From positions 2,480,001 through 2,544,000 of the forward strand of contig NZ_CP071517.1 in assembly GCF_016613475.2 (NCBI RefSeq): a stretch of DNA of 64,000 nucleotides. The letters are read 5' to 3'. Shown here piece after piece: positions 1-8,205 of the stretch; the stretch's first letter is position 1, and each line of letters begins with the position of its first letter. The translations under genes and the position numbers were made by a program. The notes beneath the pieces were generated by a model that worked only from the letters and a program-made list of their open reading frames with translations, ran no database searches and was not told where the DNA came from. Source of the DNA: Lysobacter arenosi (GTDB taxonomy: Bacteria; Pseudomonadota; Gammaproteobacteria; Xanthomonadales; Xanthomonadaceae).

Positions 1-125
1 CATGGGATCGAGTTCCTTTGGAGGTTTGTCGAGTGCGGAACCGGCGGGCACGCAGGTGCCATGCGATGGCCGGCAATCGCCGGCGGCGCGTGCGTGATGC
101 GTGGCGGGTCCCTTGCAGGCTTGGG

Positions 126-779
126 TCAGCGGTAGACCACGTCGTCGGCGGCGGCACGCTCGAACTCGTACATGCCCGTCCAAACGACCGCACCGGTTTC
201 CGCATCCACCAGTTCGAAGGCGATCTGGTTGTAGCGCTGCACCACGCCACTGCGCGGGTCGCGGGCATCCTGGGTCATGATCGCGCCGGCCAGGAAGTAG
301 TCGACGCCAGCCTGGGCACCGGTCATGCCGGTGGTACCCACGTCGGTGACGCCCTCGCGCTTGAGCTCGCGCTGCTTGGCCACCATGCCGGCGTAGCGCT
401 GGCCGATGAAGGTCATGCGGCCCTGCGAGGCACGGTTGAGCTCGGTCATCAGGCGCTGGGTGATCATGCGCCGATTGATGATCTGCGAGCCCTCGTTATG
501 GAACTCCTGCTCGTCGACCAGGATCCGCGGCGGCTTGCTGAGTCCGTTGAGGAACCCGCTCGCGAACAGGTCGCGCGCCATCTGGTTGGTCATCGATTGG
601 ATGTCGTGGGCTTCAATGCCCACGCCGGTGACCAGCCCCTTCTGCGACGGGTCCAGCTCGCGCGTCTGGACGCCGTTGCGGTTCTCCAGCTTGCGTTCCC
701 GCGCCGCGGCGTCCGCACCGGCCAACAACAATGCCGCAACCGCCAGCCACAGGCTGGCCCGAATGAATTTAGTGCTCAA
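126..779 (-). CDS. LpoB/FlgO-like penicillin-binding protein activator family protein
   Basis: 217 aa. An N-terminal hydrophobic segment (about residues 7-24, ending in ADAAA) is an export signal. The rest resembles the LpoB/CsgG-like periplasmic fold (motifs such as RMITQRLMTELNRAS and GVDYFLAGAI followed by a C-terminal ELVDAETGAVVWTG strand). LpoB proteins are outer-membrane lipoproteins that stimulate PBP1b; here no lipobox cysteine is present in the signal region, so this copy would be a soluble periplasmic protein rather than a lipoprotein. It stands alone, with a possible leftward gene starting at the window edge. Family assignment by eye is fairly confident; the actual partner is unknown. 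Confidence 0.75.
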   Translation of the reverse strand: MSTKFIRASLWLAVAALLLAGADAAARERKLENRNGVQTRELDPSQKGLVTGVGIEAHDIQSMTNQMARDLFASGFLNGLSKPPRILVDEQEFHNEGSQIINRRMITQRLMTELNRASQGRMTFIGQRYAGMVAKQRELKREGVTDVGTTGMTGAQAGVDYFLAGAIMTQDARDPRSGVVQRYNQIAFELVDAETGAVVWTGMYEFERAAADDVVYR

Positions 780-1064
780 GATTCCCCCTGATTCATGACC
801 CGTCCGGCAGTCATTGCGATATCACGCAACTGACCGGGTGGCGCTGCCTCCCCACGCGGGCAGCGCTGAAGTGGATCACGCAAGCAGGTGGGAGTCGCTT
901 CCGAAGTACTGAAAACTTCTGAAAAGTTATGAACTCCGGGGTATGCGCCGCGATTATGCGACGTGCAAGTGCAAACGTTGCCGCAGAGCGTCAGGCATCG
1001 GGCTGCGATCGCGGGACTTACTCATGGCGAGCCCGCGTTACCCACCCAGGATCGTCATTCCGAT

Positions 1065-2057
1065 TCAGTGCCCGGGAGCACGCGCGACGACCACCTGCCG
1101 GCGCCGAGGCTCGAGGATGATGCGTTCGCGAGCGTAGTCGAAAACCACGTTGAATCGCGCCAGGAAACGGGCGCCGAGACGGCCGTTCTGTCCGGCGGCG
1201 ATTACCTCCCGGCCGGTGGCGTACTCGACCGGCGTGGTGATGGCGGCGCCGGCAAGACCGAGGTGAACGGGTGCACCTGTCGTGTAGGTGGCGCGACCGC
1301 CCACGAAGCACGCCTCACGCCCGCGTCCGCCGGGCGGCGCTTTGATGGCCGGGCTCGACCCCGGAAACAGCGTCATATTGATGCCCGCGCCACTGTCGAC
1401 ATGCAGGCGGGCTCGATAGGGAGCGCCCGTTGACGGAGCAACCCTGGCGTCGATGAAAGGCTGGCGGCCGGCGATTTCCGCGGACACGATCCGGCCGCTG
1501 CCGGTGTAGTGATAGGTGTCCGGATCGTGAAGCGTGACTGTTCCCTTGTCGCGGTTCACCTCCACCGTGAAGCGGCGGAACAGGGCGTGGCCGATCACAC
1601 CGTTGAACGGCGCCATTCTCTGCTGTTCGCCCCTGCAGTCGAGGCTCTCGGCCGGGATGGCAAGCGCTGTCTGGTTCTCCAGCACCACGCCGCCAAAGTC
1701 GATAGCCAGCCCGTCCTGCCTGGCGCCGACGGGTGCAGCAAGGTCGTCGGGCGCGCCCAGGCGGCGCACGCCACGCATGTCGAGGTCGAGATGCGTCGTG
1801 CGCTGATCCGCGATAAGCGCCACGACCGAGGCGCCGGTGTCGAGCACGAAGTCGATGGAAGCGCGGCCGTTGACGCGCGCCGGTAACAGCACCCAGCCGT
1901 CGACGTCCTTGTAAGGCAAGGTGAGGGGCAACGGCTTCGTCACTTCAGCCGCCGTGCCGTTGTTGGCGAGGTAGAGGCGCGCAAGCTCCACCTGGGTGCA
2001 ACCGGCAAGCGAGAGCGAGGTGGCGAGCGCGAGGATACCGATCGTCAGGCGGTGCAT
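1065..2057 (-). CDS. retropepsin-like aspartyl protease family lipoprotein
   Basis: 330 aa. The signal peptide ends in a lipobox (SLAGC, Cys20), so it is probably anchored in a membrane on the periplasmic side. Two aspartyl protease-like motifs occur in one chain: DTGAS (Asp73) and DSGAG (Asp221), each after a hydrophobic strand, and the tail GARFLARFNVVFDYARERI is the usual end of a pepsin-retropepsin lobe. This fits the bacterial single-chain two-lobe aspartyl protease family (PF13650/PF13975 type). The start is supported by AGGAG 8 nt upstream. It is followed leftward by an unrelated gene; substrate unknown. Confidence 0.75.
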   Translation of the reverse strand: MHRLTIGILALATSLSLAGCTQVELARLYLANNGTAAEVTKPLPLTLPYKDVDGWVLLPARVNGRASIDFVLDTGASVVALIADQRTTHLDLDMRGVRRLGAPDDLAAPVGARQDGLAIDFGGVVLENQTALAIPAESLDCRGEQQRMAPFNGVIGHALFRRFTVEVNRDKGTVTLHDPDTYHYTGSGRIVSAEIAGRQPFIDARVAPSTGAPYRARLHVDSGAGINMTLFPGSSPAIKAPPGGRGREACFVGGRATYTTGAPVHLGLAGAAITTPVEYATGREVIAAGQNGRLGARFLARFNVVFDYARERIILEPRRRQVVVARAPGH

Positions 2058-2153
2058 TGTTGGGTGCTCCTGGTTGGTCGATGCCGGACTGCGCGGCCGG
2101 TCCCAGTACCGCCCGGTCTACGGTGTCGGCACGCAGGCGCGGGCTGCGCCGGT

Positions 2154-2615
2154 TCAATCGTTATCGCTACCTGCCGGGCAGTTCGCGGCGATGCGGCGGC
2201 TGGACATGGTCATCTGCATGCTCACCGGCTCGGCGCCTGGCACGGGCGCCAGGGTCATGCTCATGTCCATCGTCATGGCGGTGGGCGAATACGTGCCCGA
2301 CTGCTTGAGATTCGACCTGAACCCCTCGTTGTTGCAGGTGCCTGAGATTGCGAATCGCCCACCGCCGATGTTCCGTTGCGTGAACTGGCAACTGGCATCG
2401 TTGAGGACTTCGCCCAGCTGCCGTTCGAGTGATTCCTCCTTCGCCTCGGCCGACGTGAGGCATTCGCGCGTCGTCTCAACGCCCGAGCCGTCGCCCGGGT
2501 AGCTCACCCGAACCTCGTACAGTCCGGGCAGGAACATTGCGTCGGCGAAGGCCGCGCCCGCGGCGCCAAGGGTGATTGCGCCGACCAGGCCGGCGGCAAG
2601 CGTCTTCGCGTTCAT
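2154..2615 (-). CDS. DUF3617-family exported protein
   Basis: 153 aa, with a clear signal peptide (MNAKTLAAGLVGAITLGAAG...AFA) and a mature part rich in paired cysteines (ECLTSAE, SCQFTQ, GTCNNEG, NCPAG) with alternating beta-strand-like segments. This is the pattern of the DUF3617 periplasmic family, whose role is unknown. The ATG overlaps the stop codon of the upstream SnoaL-like gene (ATGA), so the two are translationally coupled. Confidence 0.75.
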   Translation of the reverse strand: MNAKTLAAGLVGAITLGAAGAAFADAMFLPGLYEVRVSYPGDGSGVETTRECLTSAEAKEESLERQLGEVLNDASCQFTQRNIGGGRFAISGTCNNEGFRSNLKQSGTYSPTAMTMDMSMTLAPVPGAEPVSMQMTMSSRRIAANCPAGSDND

Positions 2616-3118
2616 CGCGTGCCCCCCTGCTGGACGGGTGCGGCAGCCCGGCTCGGCACCGCCATCCGTTGTGCGCGCACTGCGCGGAACCGCCAAGCAT
2701 CGGCCTGGCGCAAGGCAAGGGTCTGGTTGTGGAACTCGGCCAGCACTTCCCGGCTTCCCTGCGCACCATCCCTTTCGATGCTCGCGCGCGTATCCACCAG
2801 CGCAAGGTCCGGCGTGAGCATGTCGATGTTCTCGACCCGCGTGACATGCCGCGCCCCGGCGGGCCGCCGGCCCATCGTTTCCACGAAGTAGCGCTGCACG
2901 GCGTCACGCCCCTGGACGACTGGAAGGCTGCCCATGCGCAGGCTGCCGTCAGCGGCGTAGAGCGCGGACACCGCCGCGGGGTCGCCGCTGTCCCAGACGG
3001 CATCCAGGTCGGCGGCGAGCTTCTCGAGCGCGACCCGGTCGGCGTCGTTGGGCTGGGCCGCGCAGGCGGCCTGGGCCATGAGGGCCGCCGCGGCGGCCAG
3101 GAGCAGTTTGCGCATCAT
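2612..3118 (-). CDS. SnoaL-like/DUF4440 exported protein
   Basis: 168 aa. Signal peptide MMRKLLLAAAAALMAQAACA, then a cone-shaped NTF2-like fold typical of SgcJ/EcaC and DUF4440 proteins: 'DAVWDSGDPAAVSALYAADG', 'GRDAVQRYFVE', and a C-terminal AWRFRAVRAQRM strand. Start chosen at the first of two adjacent ATGs because GAGG lies 9 nt upstream; a longer reading frame to 3184 lacks a ribosome site. It overlaps the downstream DUF3617 gene by 4 nt. NTF2-fold proteins bind small ligands or act as simple enzymes; nothing here fixes which. Confidence 0.7.
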   Translation of the reverse strand: MMRKLLLAAAAALMAQAACAAQPNDADRVALEKLAADLDAVWDSGDPAAVSALYAADGSLRMGSLPVVQGRDAVQRYFVETMGRRPAGARHVTRVENIDMLTPDLALVDTRASIERDGAQGSREVLAEFHNQTLALRQADAWRFRAVRAQRMAVPSRAAAPVQQGGTR

Positions 3119-3248
3119 CGGTTGGGTCCTCGGGCGATTCGGATGGCGACACGGCTGTGTCGATGAGAGGATGCTAGGAGCCATCGCAGGACCTCGCGAG
3201 CGCGCTTCGACGGGAACACGCAGCCTGTCGACAAAGCCCGGGCGCGTC

Positions 3249-3276
3249 GACGAAAGTCCGGAATGGCGAGACGAAA
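3249..3276 (+). promoter_or_regulatory. candidate LytTR-type operator (direct repeat, 21-bp period)
   Basis: GACGAAA occurs at 3249-3255 and again at 3270-3276, exactly 21 bp (two helical turns) apart, 60 bp before the LytS-like kinase start. LytTR regulators bind paired direct repeats with about this period, and the next genes are a LytS/LytTR pair. A TTGACG hexamer follows at 3288-3293; its -10 partner is weak. Autoregulation is an inference. Confidence 0.45.
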
Positions 3277-3335
3277 ACCGGGTCCCGTTGACGCCGTTTC
3301 GCTAAGGTCCAACCGTTGGGAAACGAGGGGCAGTG

Positions 3336-4460
3336 ATGGAAAGGTTCAGCGCGGACACGCGACAAGCTGCATGGTTGGGCTTCAGTGTCTGGACGGTGTC
3401 ATGCGGGCTGTTCGTCCTGCCTACGTACTTTGGCGCGGGCGAGTTGCCGGCACGGGTCCTCGAACACGTCGGCGCGCTCTACGTCGTCGGAATCGCGCTC
3501 ACCACGCTGATACACCTCGCCGCCGTGCGTGTCCGGGATCGCTCGATCGCGACCAAGCTGATCACCATGTTCGTCGCCGTAGCCGTCGCTGCGATTCTTC
3601 TCGGAGTCGCGGATTTCACGGCCACGTGGTGGCTGCGCCTGGCCGCGCGGGATGACCCGTTCGCGACGATCGCCAGGACGCTCAACAACGTCGTGGGGTA
3701 TTTCTGGCTCTACGGGCTGATCGCGGCCATCCTCGTCGTCATCCAGGTCAACCGGACGGTGCGCGAACGCGAGCGCGAACTCGCCGATGCGCGTGCAGCC
3801 GAGATCGAAGCTCGAGCGCTCGCGGCGAAGGCCGAGGCCGCGGCGAGCGCCGCGCGGCTGGCGGCACTCACATACCAGCTCAATCCGCATCTGCTCTTCA
3901 ACGCACTGAACGCCGCCTCTTCGCTGGTCGTCAACCACCGCAACGAACAGGCCGAAGCGCTGCTCGCGAAGCTGTCCGCGTTCCTGCGCAGCACGCTCGT
4001 CACCGATCCGCAGAGCACGGTGACGATCGGGCAGGAGCTAACCACCGTCGAGACCTATCTCGACGTCGAGGCGGTCCGTTTTGGCGAACGGCTGCGCGTC
4101 GTGCTCGACTGTCCGCCCGAGCTCGAGGACGCGCCTGTACCGAGCTTCCTCCTGCAGCCGCTGGTAGAGAACGCGGTGAAGTATGCGGTGGCGCCGACCC
4201 GGCACGCCGTGACGCTGCGCATCGCCGTGACGCAGGACGGCGACGACCTCGTCGTCACCGTCGAGGACGATGGCGATCCGGCCAAGGTCACGGATGTGCG
4301 CAAGGGGACCGGCGTTGGTCTCGCCAACGTGCGTCAGCGCCTCGACGTACTCTACGGTGAGCGGGGCACGCTGCGAGCGGGGCCGCTACCGCATGGGTTC
4401 CGTGCCAGTGTGCGTTTGCCGCTCGCGCCGGCGGATGCCCTGACTGCGGAGGCAGGATGA
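3336..4460 (+). CDS. LytS/YehU-family sensor histidine kinase
   Basis: 374 aa membrane sensor kinase. About four hydrophobic segments fill residues 12-138, followed by a charged, probably coiled-coil stretch (about 140-178) and the His_kinase domain (PF06580 type) with YQLNPHLLFNALN, phosphoacceptor His185. The ATPase domain shows LQPLVENAVKYA (N box) and GTGVGLANVRQRL. No extracytoplasmic sensor domain is present, so the signal is probably sensed in the membrane. GAGGGG at 3325-3330 places ATG 3336 at better spacing than GTG 3333. The stop overlaps the next gene by 4 nt; the pair is a LytS/LytTR two-component system with unknown signal. Confidence 0.9.
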   Translation: MERFSADTRQAAWLGFSVWTVSCGLFVLPTYFGAGELPARVLEHVGALYVVGIALTTLIHLAAVRVRDRSIATKLITMFVAVAVAAILLGVADFTATWWLRLAARDDPFATIARTLNNVVGYFWLYGLIAAILVVIQVNRTVRERERELADARAAEIEARALAAKAEAAASAARLAALTYQLNPHLLFNALNAASSLVVNHRNEQAEALLAKLSAFLRSTLVTDPQSTVTIGQELTTVETYLDVEAVRFGERLRVVLDCPPELEDAPVPSFLLQPLVENAVKYAVAPTRHAVTLRIAVTQDGDDLVVTVEDDGDPAKVTDVRKGTGVGLANVRQRLDVLYGERGTLRAGPLPHGFRASVRLPLAPADALTAEAG

Positions 4461-5206
4461 GCCGGCTGCGCGTGCTCCTCGTGGACGACGAACCACTGGC
4501 GCTGGACCGGTTGGTCGCCCTGTTTCGCCAGCTTCCAGACGTCGAGGTCGTCGGCACCGCGGGCGACGGGAAGGAGGCAGCCGAGGCGATCGCGGCACTC
4601 CGGCCCGACCTGGTGATGCTCGACGTCCAGATGCCGGAGAAGAGTGGGCTTGCTGTGGCCGCCGACCTGGCAATGGAGGAGCGCCCGGAGATCGTGTTCG
4701 TCACCGCCTTCGAGCAGTTTGCACCGGACGCCTTCGAGGTCGATGCGACGGACTACCTCCTCAAGCCGGTGCGCTTTGACCGGTTGCGCCAGGCCGTCGA
4801 ACGTGCCAAGCGCCGCCGCGCACTTCGCGAAGCAGCGGCTACGACCGCAACCAGCAGCGCGGGCGCCTATGACGAAGTGATCTGGGTGCAGGTCAGGAAC
4901 GGATCGCGGCGGGTACCCATCGACACGATCGACTGGATCGAGGCGGCACGCGACTACGTGATGCTGCATACCTCCACCCGCAGCCACATCCACCGCGCGA
5001 CGATGAGTGCACTCCAGCGCACCCTTGATCCCGCCGGGCTGATGCGCGTCCACCGTTCCGCCTTTGTCCGCCCCAGCCTCGTCACCGGAGTCCAGCGGCA
5101 CGCCAACGGCAGCACTACGCTCACCCTGCGCGACGGCGCCAACGTGCCAGTCGGACCGAACTACCTCGACGCGGTGATCGACCGGCTGAAACTCACCAAA
5201 GTTTAG
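4457..5206 (+). CDS. LytTR-family DNA-binding response regulator
   Basis: 249 aa. Receiver domain 1-120 with the acidic pair VDDEP (Asp10-Asp11), phosphoacceptor Asp56 in MLDVQMP, and the switch lysine in DYLLKPV; linker about 120-140; LytTR domain about 145-245 (IDWIEAARDYVMLHT, MRVHRSAFVR, VPVGPNYLDAVIDRLK). It starts inside the kinase stop codon (ATGA), so the two are co-translated. Regulators of this LytR/AlgR class bind paired direct repeats; the repeat at 3249-3276 is a candidate site. Confidence 0.92.
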   Translation: MSRLRVLLVDDEPLALDRLVALFRQLPDVEVVGTAGDGKEAAEAIAALRPDLVMLDVQMPEKSGLAVAADLAMEERPEIVFVTAFEQFAPDAFEVDATDYLLKPVRFDRLRQAVERAKRRRALREAAATTATSSAGAYDEVIWVQVRNGSRRVPIDTIDWIEAARDYVMLHTSTRSHIHRATMSALQRTLDPAGLMRVHRSAFVRPSLVTGVQRHANGSTTLTLRDGANVPVGPNYLDAVIDRLKLTKV

Positions 5207-5227
5207 AGAATCCCCGCATCCCGGGAC

Positions 5228-5253
5228 TGCCCGCTCTCGGCCAGAAGCGGTCG
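5228..5253 (+). repeat. palindromic repeat, type-2 half unit
   Basis: CCGCT (5231-5235) and AAGCGG (5245-5250) around a CTCGGCCAG loop. This matches the second half of the two-part repeats at 6073-6158 and 6542-6627. Confidence 0.5.
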
Positions 5254-5317
5254 CTCACCAGCCAACCTTGAAGCAGATTTGATCAGGTAGAACAGGTCGC
5301 TGTTCTGCGGGTTGCGC

Positions 5318-5737
5318 TTACAGGATCTGTCCGGTTTTCATGTCAACAGTGTAGGTTGCGCCGCCGGCGCACACTATCTCGGATACCCTCGCATCTTCTG
5401 ATCTTTGCACAGCCAATACCTCGCCGCATGGCTTGGATCGATCAGCAAGAAAGGCGCGAATACTCTCTAGCGATCTCTTGCGAAGCTCAGGCGCCGAGCG
5501 CGGATCATTAACGGCGCCCATGATTGAAAGCGTAGCTAACGTCGCGACCTCGCTGGCAATCTGGGCTGTTATCCGCTGTGCTTCGACAACTGGAATCCGC
5601 GCCGCTTGCGCCTCTGCAGCCAATTGGGCCGCCATGGCTTCCCTTGCGGCAGTTTCCGCATCTGCCTCCTGGGATCTCGCGGTCGACCACGGCGCCAGCA
5701 ATGCGAATAGGAGAGCAAGCCAGCCTGTCTTGTGCAT
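5318..5737 (-). CDS. hypothetical exported small protein
   Basis: 139 aa from the ATG at 5737, chosen because GAGG lies 8 nt upstream; the longer frame to 5872 reads into the palindromic repeat and is not credible. Signal peptide MHKTGWLALLFALLAPWSTARS, then a long alanine/glutamate-rich helix (about 24-70) and a short C-terminal beta region with two cysteines (PCGEVL, VCAGGATYTVD). No family recognised. It sits in a pocket of orphan small genes separated by repeats. Confidence 0.5.
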   Translation of the reverse strand: MHKTGWLALLFALLAPWSTARSQEADAETAAREAMAAQLAAEAQAARIPVVEAQRITAQIASEVATLATLSIMGAVNDPRSAPELRKRSLESIRAFLADRSKPCGEVLAVQRSEDARVSEIVCAGGATYTVDMKTGQIL

Positions 5738-5844
5738 TCTCATTACCTCGCACTGCGCCTGAGTTGACGCACCACAAAACGCGGATGCAGTTGAGCGCTC
5801 TATCCAGCTCGAAGTCAATGTGGCCGCAGCCGGCGCGTCGCGCA

Positions 5845-5872
5845 ACGTCCGCTTTGGGTCGGAAGCGGACAC
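5845..5872 (+). repeat. palindromic repeat, type-1 half unit
   Basis: GTCCGCTT (5847-5854) and AAGCGGAC (5863-5870) form a perfect 8-bp stem with an 8-nt TGGGTCGG loop. It lies directly beyond the stop of the small membrane gene at 5873, so as RNA it could act as a 3' hairpin. It belongs to the same family as the units at 6073 and 6542. Confidence 0.65.
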
Positions 5873-6067
5873 TCAATTCCATTCGCTCAAGGCTTTGAAC
5901 ACTTCCCTGACCATAACGATCAGAGCGAGTCCGACCACAACGTAGAGTATCCATGGCTCATCAATTCGCCTGGACAGCCATCTCGCAATAAGAATTGCAG
6001 CGAACGCGACGATCACGTTCCTGCGGAAGATCGGATGCTGGTTCTGCTCGCGCATCGCCTTTGTCAT
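5873..6067 (-). CDS. hypothetical two-segment membrane protein
   Basis: 64 aa from ATG 6067, or 60 aa from ATG 6055. Two hydrophobic segments (VIVAFAAILIARWL and WILYVVVGLALIVMVREVF) joined by a short charged loop. The reading frame continues upstream to 6337 only by crossing a palindromic repeat, so the short form is preferred. No strong ribosome site. No family recognised; a genuine but uncertain small gene. Confidence 0.4.
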   Translation of the reverse strand: MTKAMREQNQHPIFRRNVIVAFAAILIARWLSRRIDEPWILYVVVGLALIVMVREVFKALSEWN

Positions 6068-6072
6068 GCAGA

Positions 6073-6158
6073 TGGCCGCTTTGGGTCGAAAGCGGACATT
6101 AGCACCGGTCCAGGGCCTCCGCCCTCCCCAGTGTCCGCTGCCGGCCACAAGCGGACCT
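6073..6158 (+). repeat. two-hairpin palindromic repeat, full copy 1
   Basis: First hairpin CCGCTTT (6076-6082)/AAAGCGG (6089-6095); a conserved linker containing GGACATTAGCACCGGTCC and CCTCCGCCCTCCCCA; second hairpin GTCCGCT (6133-6139)/AGCGGAC (6150-6156). It aligns end to end with the copy at 6542-6627 in the same orientation, differing at a minority of positions and one short gap. Confidence 0.75.
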
Positions 6159-6197
6159 TCAAGGCTGGAGACGGCGGGCGTCGACCAGCGCCGCTTG

Positions 6198-6473
6198 TTA
6201 TTTCTCGCTGGTACGCGTGATCTCAACCGAGCCGTCGTCGTCGATGATGGCGCCGTAGAGATACGTCGCGGATTCGTACTCCACCAGCCAAAGCCCAGAC
6301 TTGTTCGTTGTGGCTTCGGTGAACCTGAGATTCGCACACGCTGCCCTGTCCAAGGCGCAATGTTGCGTCATGGCAGCATCGGCCAACTCTTTGGCCTTCT
6401 CCGAGGACAGATCCTCACGGCCGCAGCCAGACATCGCCGCGACCGCTATCGCCGCAAGGAATGCGCTCTTCAT
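6198..6473 (-). CDS. hypothetical small lipoprotein
   Basis: 91 aa from ATG 6473. Signal peptide MKSAFLAAIAVAAMSGC with a clear lipobox (AMSGC), then a mature part of about 74 residues with two further cysteines (QHCALDRAACANL) and a C-terminal beta-like region ending in SVEITRTSEK. No known family recognised. The two full copies of the palindromic repeat flank this gene in direct orientation. Confidence 0.6.
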   Translation of the reverse strand: MKSAFLAAIAVAAMSGCGREDLSSEKAKELADAAMTQHCALDRAACANLRFTEATTNKSGLWLVEYESATYLYGAIIDDDGSVEITRTSEK

Positions 6474-6541
6474 GATCAGCATCCGCCAATTCGCAAGAAA
6501 GAAAGATCCCTAGATCGTATCGATTCGCGTACCGCGGTCGA

Positions 6542-6627
6542 ATGACCGCTATGGGTCGGAAGCGGACATTAGCACCGATCCTGGCCTCCGCCCTCCCCAA
6601 TGACCGCTATCGGCCATAAGCCGTCCA
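6542..6627 (+). repeat. two-hairpin palindromic repeat, full copy 2
   Basis: Same architecture as 6073-6158: CCGCT/AAGCGG hairpin with GGGTCGG loop, the GGACATTAGCACCG linker and CCTCCGCCCTCCCCA, then an imperfect second hairpin (CCGCTATCGGCCATAAGCCG). It lies upstream of the lipoprotein gene start at 6473. Confidence 0.75.
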
Positions 6628-6720
6628 GTGCAGATTCCAGCAATTCAGGAGGTGCGGTCCAGGAACCCAGGGTACTCGCGCGCCACCGCAGGCTGGATGA
6701 TGTCGCCCACGGAAAAGGCA

Positions 6721-7347
6721 TCAGATGTCGATGATGCCTCGCCGCGCCGCTACGGTGACAGCATGGGTGCGGTCGGCTACGCCAAGCTTGGCGAACACGT
6801 TCTTCAGGTGTCCTTTCACGGTTTCCTCGGACAAGCCAAGCTCACAGGCAACCTGTCTGTTTCCCTTCCCAACCGACACAAGGCACAGGATCTGGATCTC
6901 ACGTCCGGTCAATGGCTCGTCTACGACATGAAGTGCGATCTCGTCGGCGATATCACGATGTACGTGGCGCTGCCCACGGTGAACATCATGGATCGCATCG
7001 ATCATGTCGGTTCGAAGACCGCTCTTGAGCAGGTATCCGACTGCACCTGCCCTCAGCGCGCGAACCGCCTGGACGTCGCCTGCGTAGGTCGTGAGGACGA
7101 TGATCTTGGCTCCGGCGTGAATCGAGCGAATTTCGGCAATAGCGTCGACGCCGTTCATCACGGGCATCTGCAGATCCATCAGCGTCACGTCTGGTAGCAA
7201 CGAGCGAAAAAGCTCGACGGCTTCGCGGCCATCGCGAGCTTCGCCAATCATCACCATGTCGGCCTGGTTCTCAAGGATGGCGGCAACGCCATCCCTCAGC
7301 ACCGGGTGATCGTCGACTACGAGCACGCGGATCTTCGAATCGCTCAT
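6721..7347 (-). CDS. NarL/FixJ-family response regulator (orphan)
   Basis: 208 aa. Receiver domain with VDDHP, phosphoacceptor Asp58 (LMDLQMP) and GYLLKS switch lysine; LuxR-type HTH about 145-205 (LTGREIQILCLVS, GLSEETVKGHLKNVFAKLGV). Start taken at MSDSKIRV. No kinase is adjacent. It is a close paralogue, colinear over its full length, of the broken regulator gene at 13015-13640 beside the propeller kinase at 13633-16677, so that kinase is a plausible partner. Inference only. Confidence 0.9.
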   Translation of the reverse strand: MSDSKIRVLVVDDHPVLRDGVAAILENQADMVMIGEARDGREAVELFRSLLPDVTLMDLQMPVMNGVDAIAEIRSIHAGAKIIVLTTYAGDVQAVRALRAGAVGYLLKSGLRTDMIDAIHDVHRGQRHVHRDIADEIALHVVDEPLTGREIQILCLVSVGKGNRQVACELGLSEETVKGHLKNVFAKLGVADRTHAVTVAARRGIIDI

Positions 7348-7872
7348 CGGTTGAATTCCCATGCAGAAGAAGTACCCAACTTCACGTCCGCCAGGTTTGT
7401 GCTTCGAGCCGGCTCTGCCGGCCGGACGACTATAGCTTCCGAGGCCCCCAGCACCCTCATGGCCGGGTCATTCCGATACTTGCATTCTCGACCCGTGAGG
7501 CATGCCGATCACCGCGAGATAGTGGTGACAGCAGGGCGGACCGGGCTGTATCGCCCGCCCACTGGCGGATTCCGGCCTGCGGGCCAAGCTGATAGTTATG
7601 CCGCTTCGTGGCGGGCCATCTTACCCTCGATCGAGGTGTTTACACGCCCCTCATCCAGGGCCTTCTGGGCCTGCCGGCCCTATCGGCGGCGCCATTGATG
7701 TCGTGGAAGCCAACAGCGTGGTTCCGCCACACGCTCTACCGTCTTCTGGTCGCCCGACCTAGGGTTCGCGTCGGCCTCAGGACGAGAAACGCGTCCTGGC
7801 CGACGCTCCTGAACTGCATCGGGTCGCGAGATCTGCTCGCCACTCTGGGAACTCGACCGCAAGGGAAAAGCA
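7348..7872. other. 525-bp region with no supported gene
   Basis: Open frames here (7306-7698 and 7608-8186 on the plus strand) have arginine/proline-rich translations without recognisable domains or ribosome sites. No tRNA, clear terminator or repeat was seen. It may hold the promoters of the divergent regulator gene (leftward) and the 7873 gene (rightward). Confidence 0.4.
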
Positions 7873-8205
7873 ATGTCATCAATGCGCGAAACGATCGACA
7901 GGCAGCTGTCTGCTCTCGACGATTCCGTCGTCATGCTGCGCGCGCAAGCGAAGAGCTGCGATGCGATCCTTGTCGCATTCGTGTCCATGGCCTCGGCCAT
8001 TGGACACCAGGCGGACGAGGATGCACGGTACGTGGCCGCTCGTCTGCGCACCATTGGTCTTGCCAATGGTCTAGATGTCGCAAGCGCAAGGTCGTCGCTC
8101 CAGCCTCGACTTTTGTCCAGACGGCGTCACCGATTGATCGGAACGATCATCCGCGCATGCGCGCGACAGCGCTTGCCCCGAGGTGATTCATGCACACCGG
8201 GGTAA
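7873..8205 (+). CDS. hypothetical helical protein
   Basis: 110 aa. The start has AAGGG about 8 nt upstream. Residues 1-65 look like two amphipathic helices (MRETIDRQLSALDDSVVML, DEDARYVAARLRTIG); the last third is arginine-rich. Its end overlaps the next gene by 16 nt, suggesting co-translation with the transposase-like domain protein. No family recognised. Confidence 0.5.
   Translation: MSSMRETIDRQLSALDDSVVMLRAQAKSCDAILVAFVSMASAIGHQADEDARYVAARLRTIGLANGLDVASARSSLQPRLLSRRRHRLIGTIIRACARQRLPRGDSCTPG

Noticed and set aside
1..3. CAT at the window start as the start codon of a leftward gene
   Set aside because: AAGGA lies at fair distance upstream on the minus strand, but nothing of the coding region is inside the window, so it cannot be supported.
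7306..7698. 130-codon frame between the orphan regulator and the 7873 gene
   Set aside because: No ribosome site, no family, Arg/Pro-rich composition as in random GC-rich frames.
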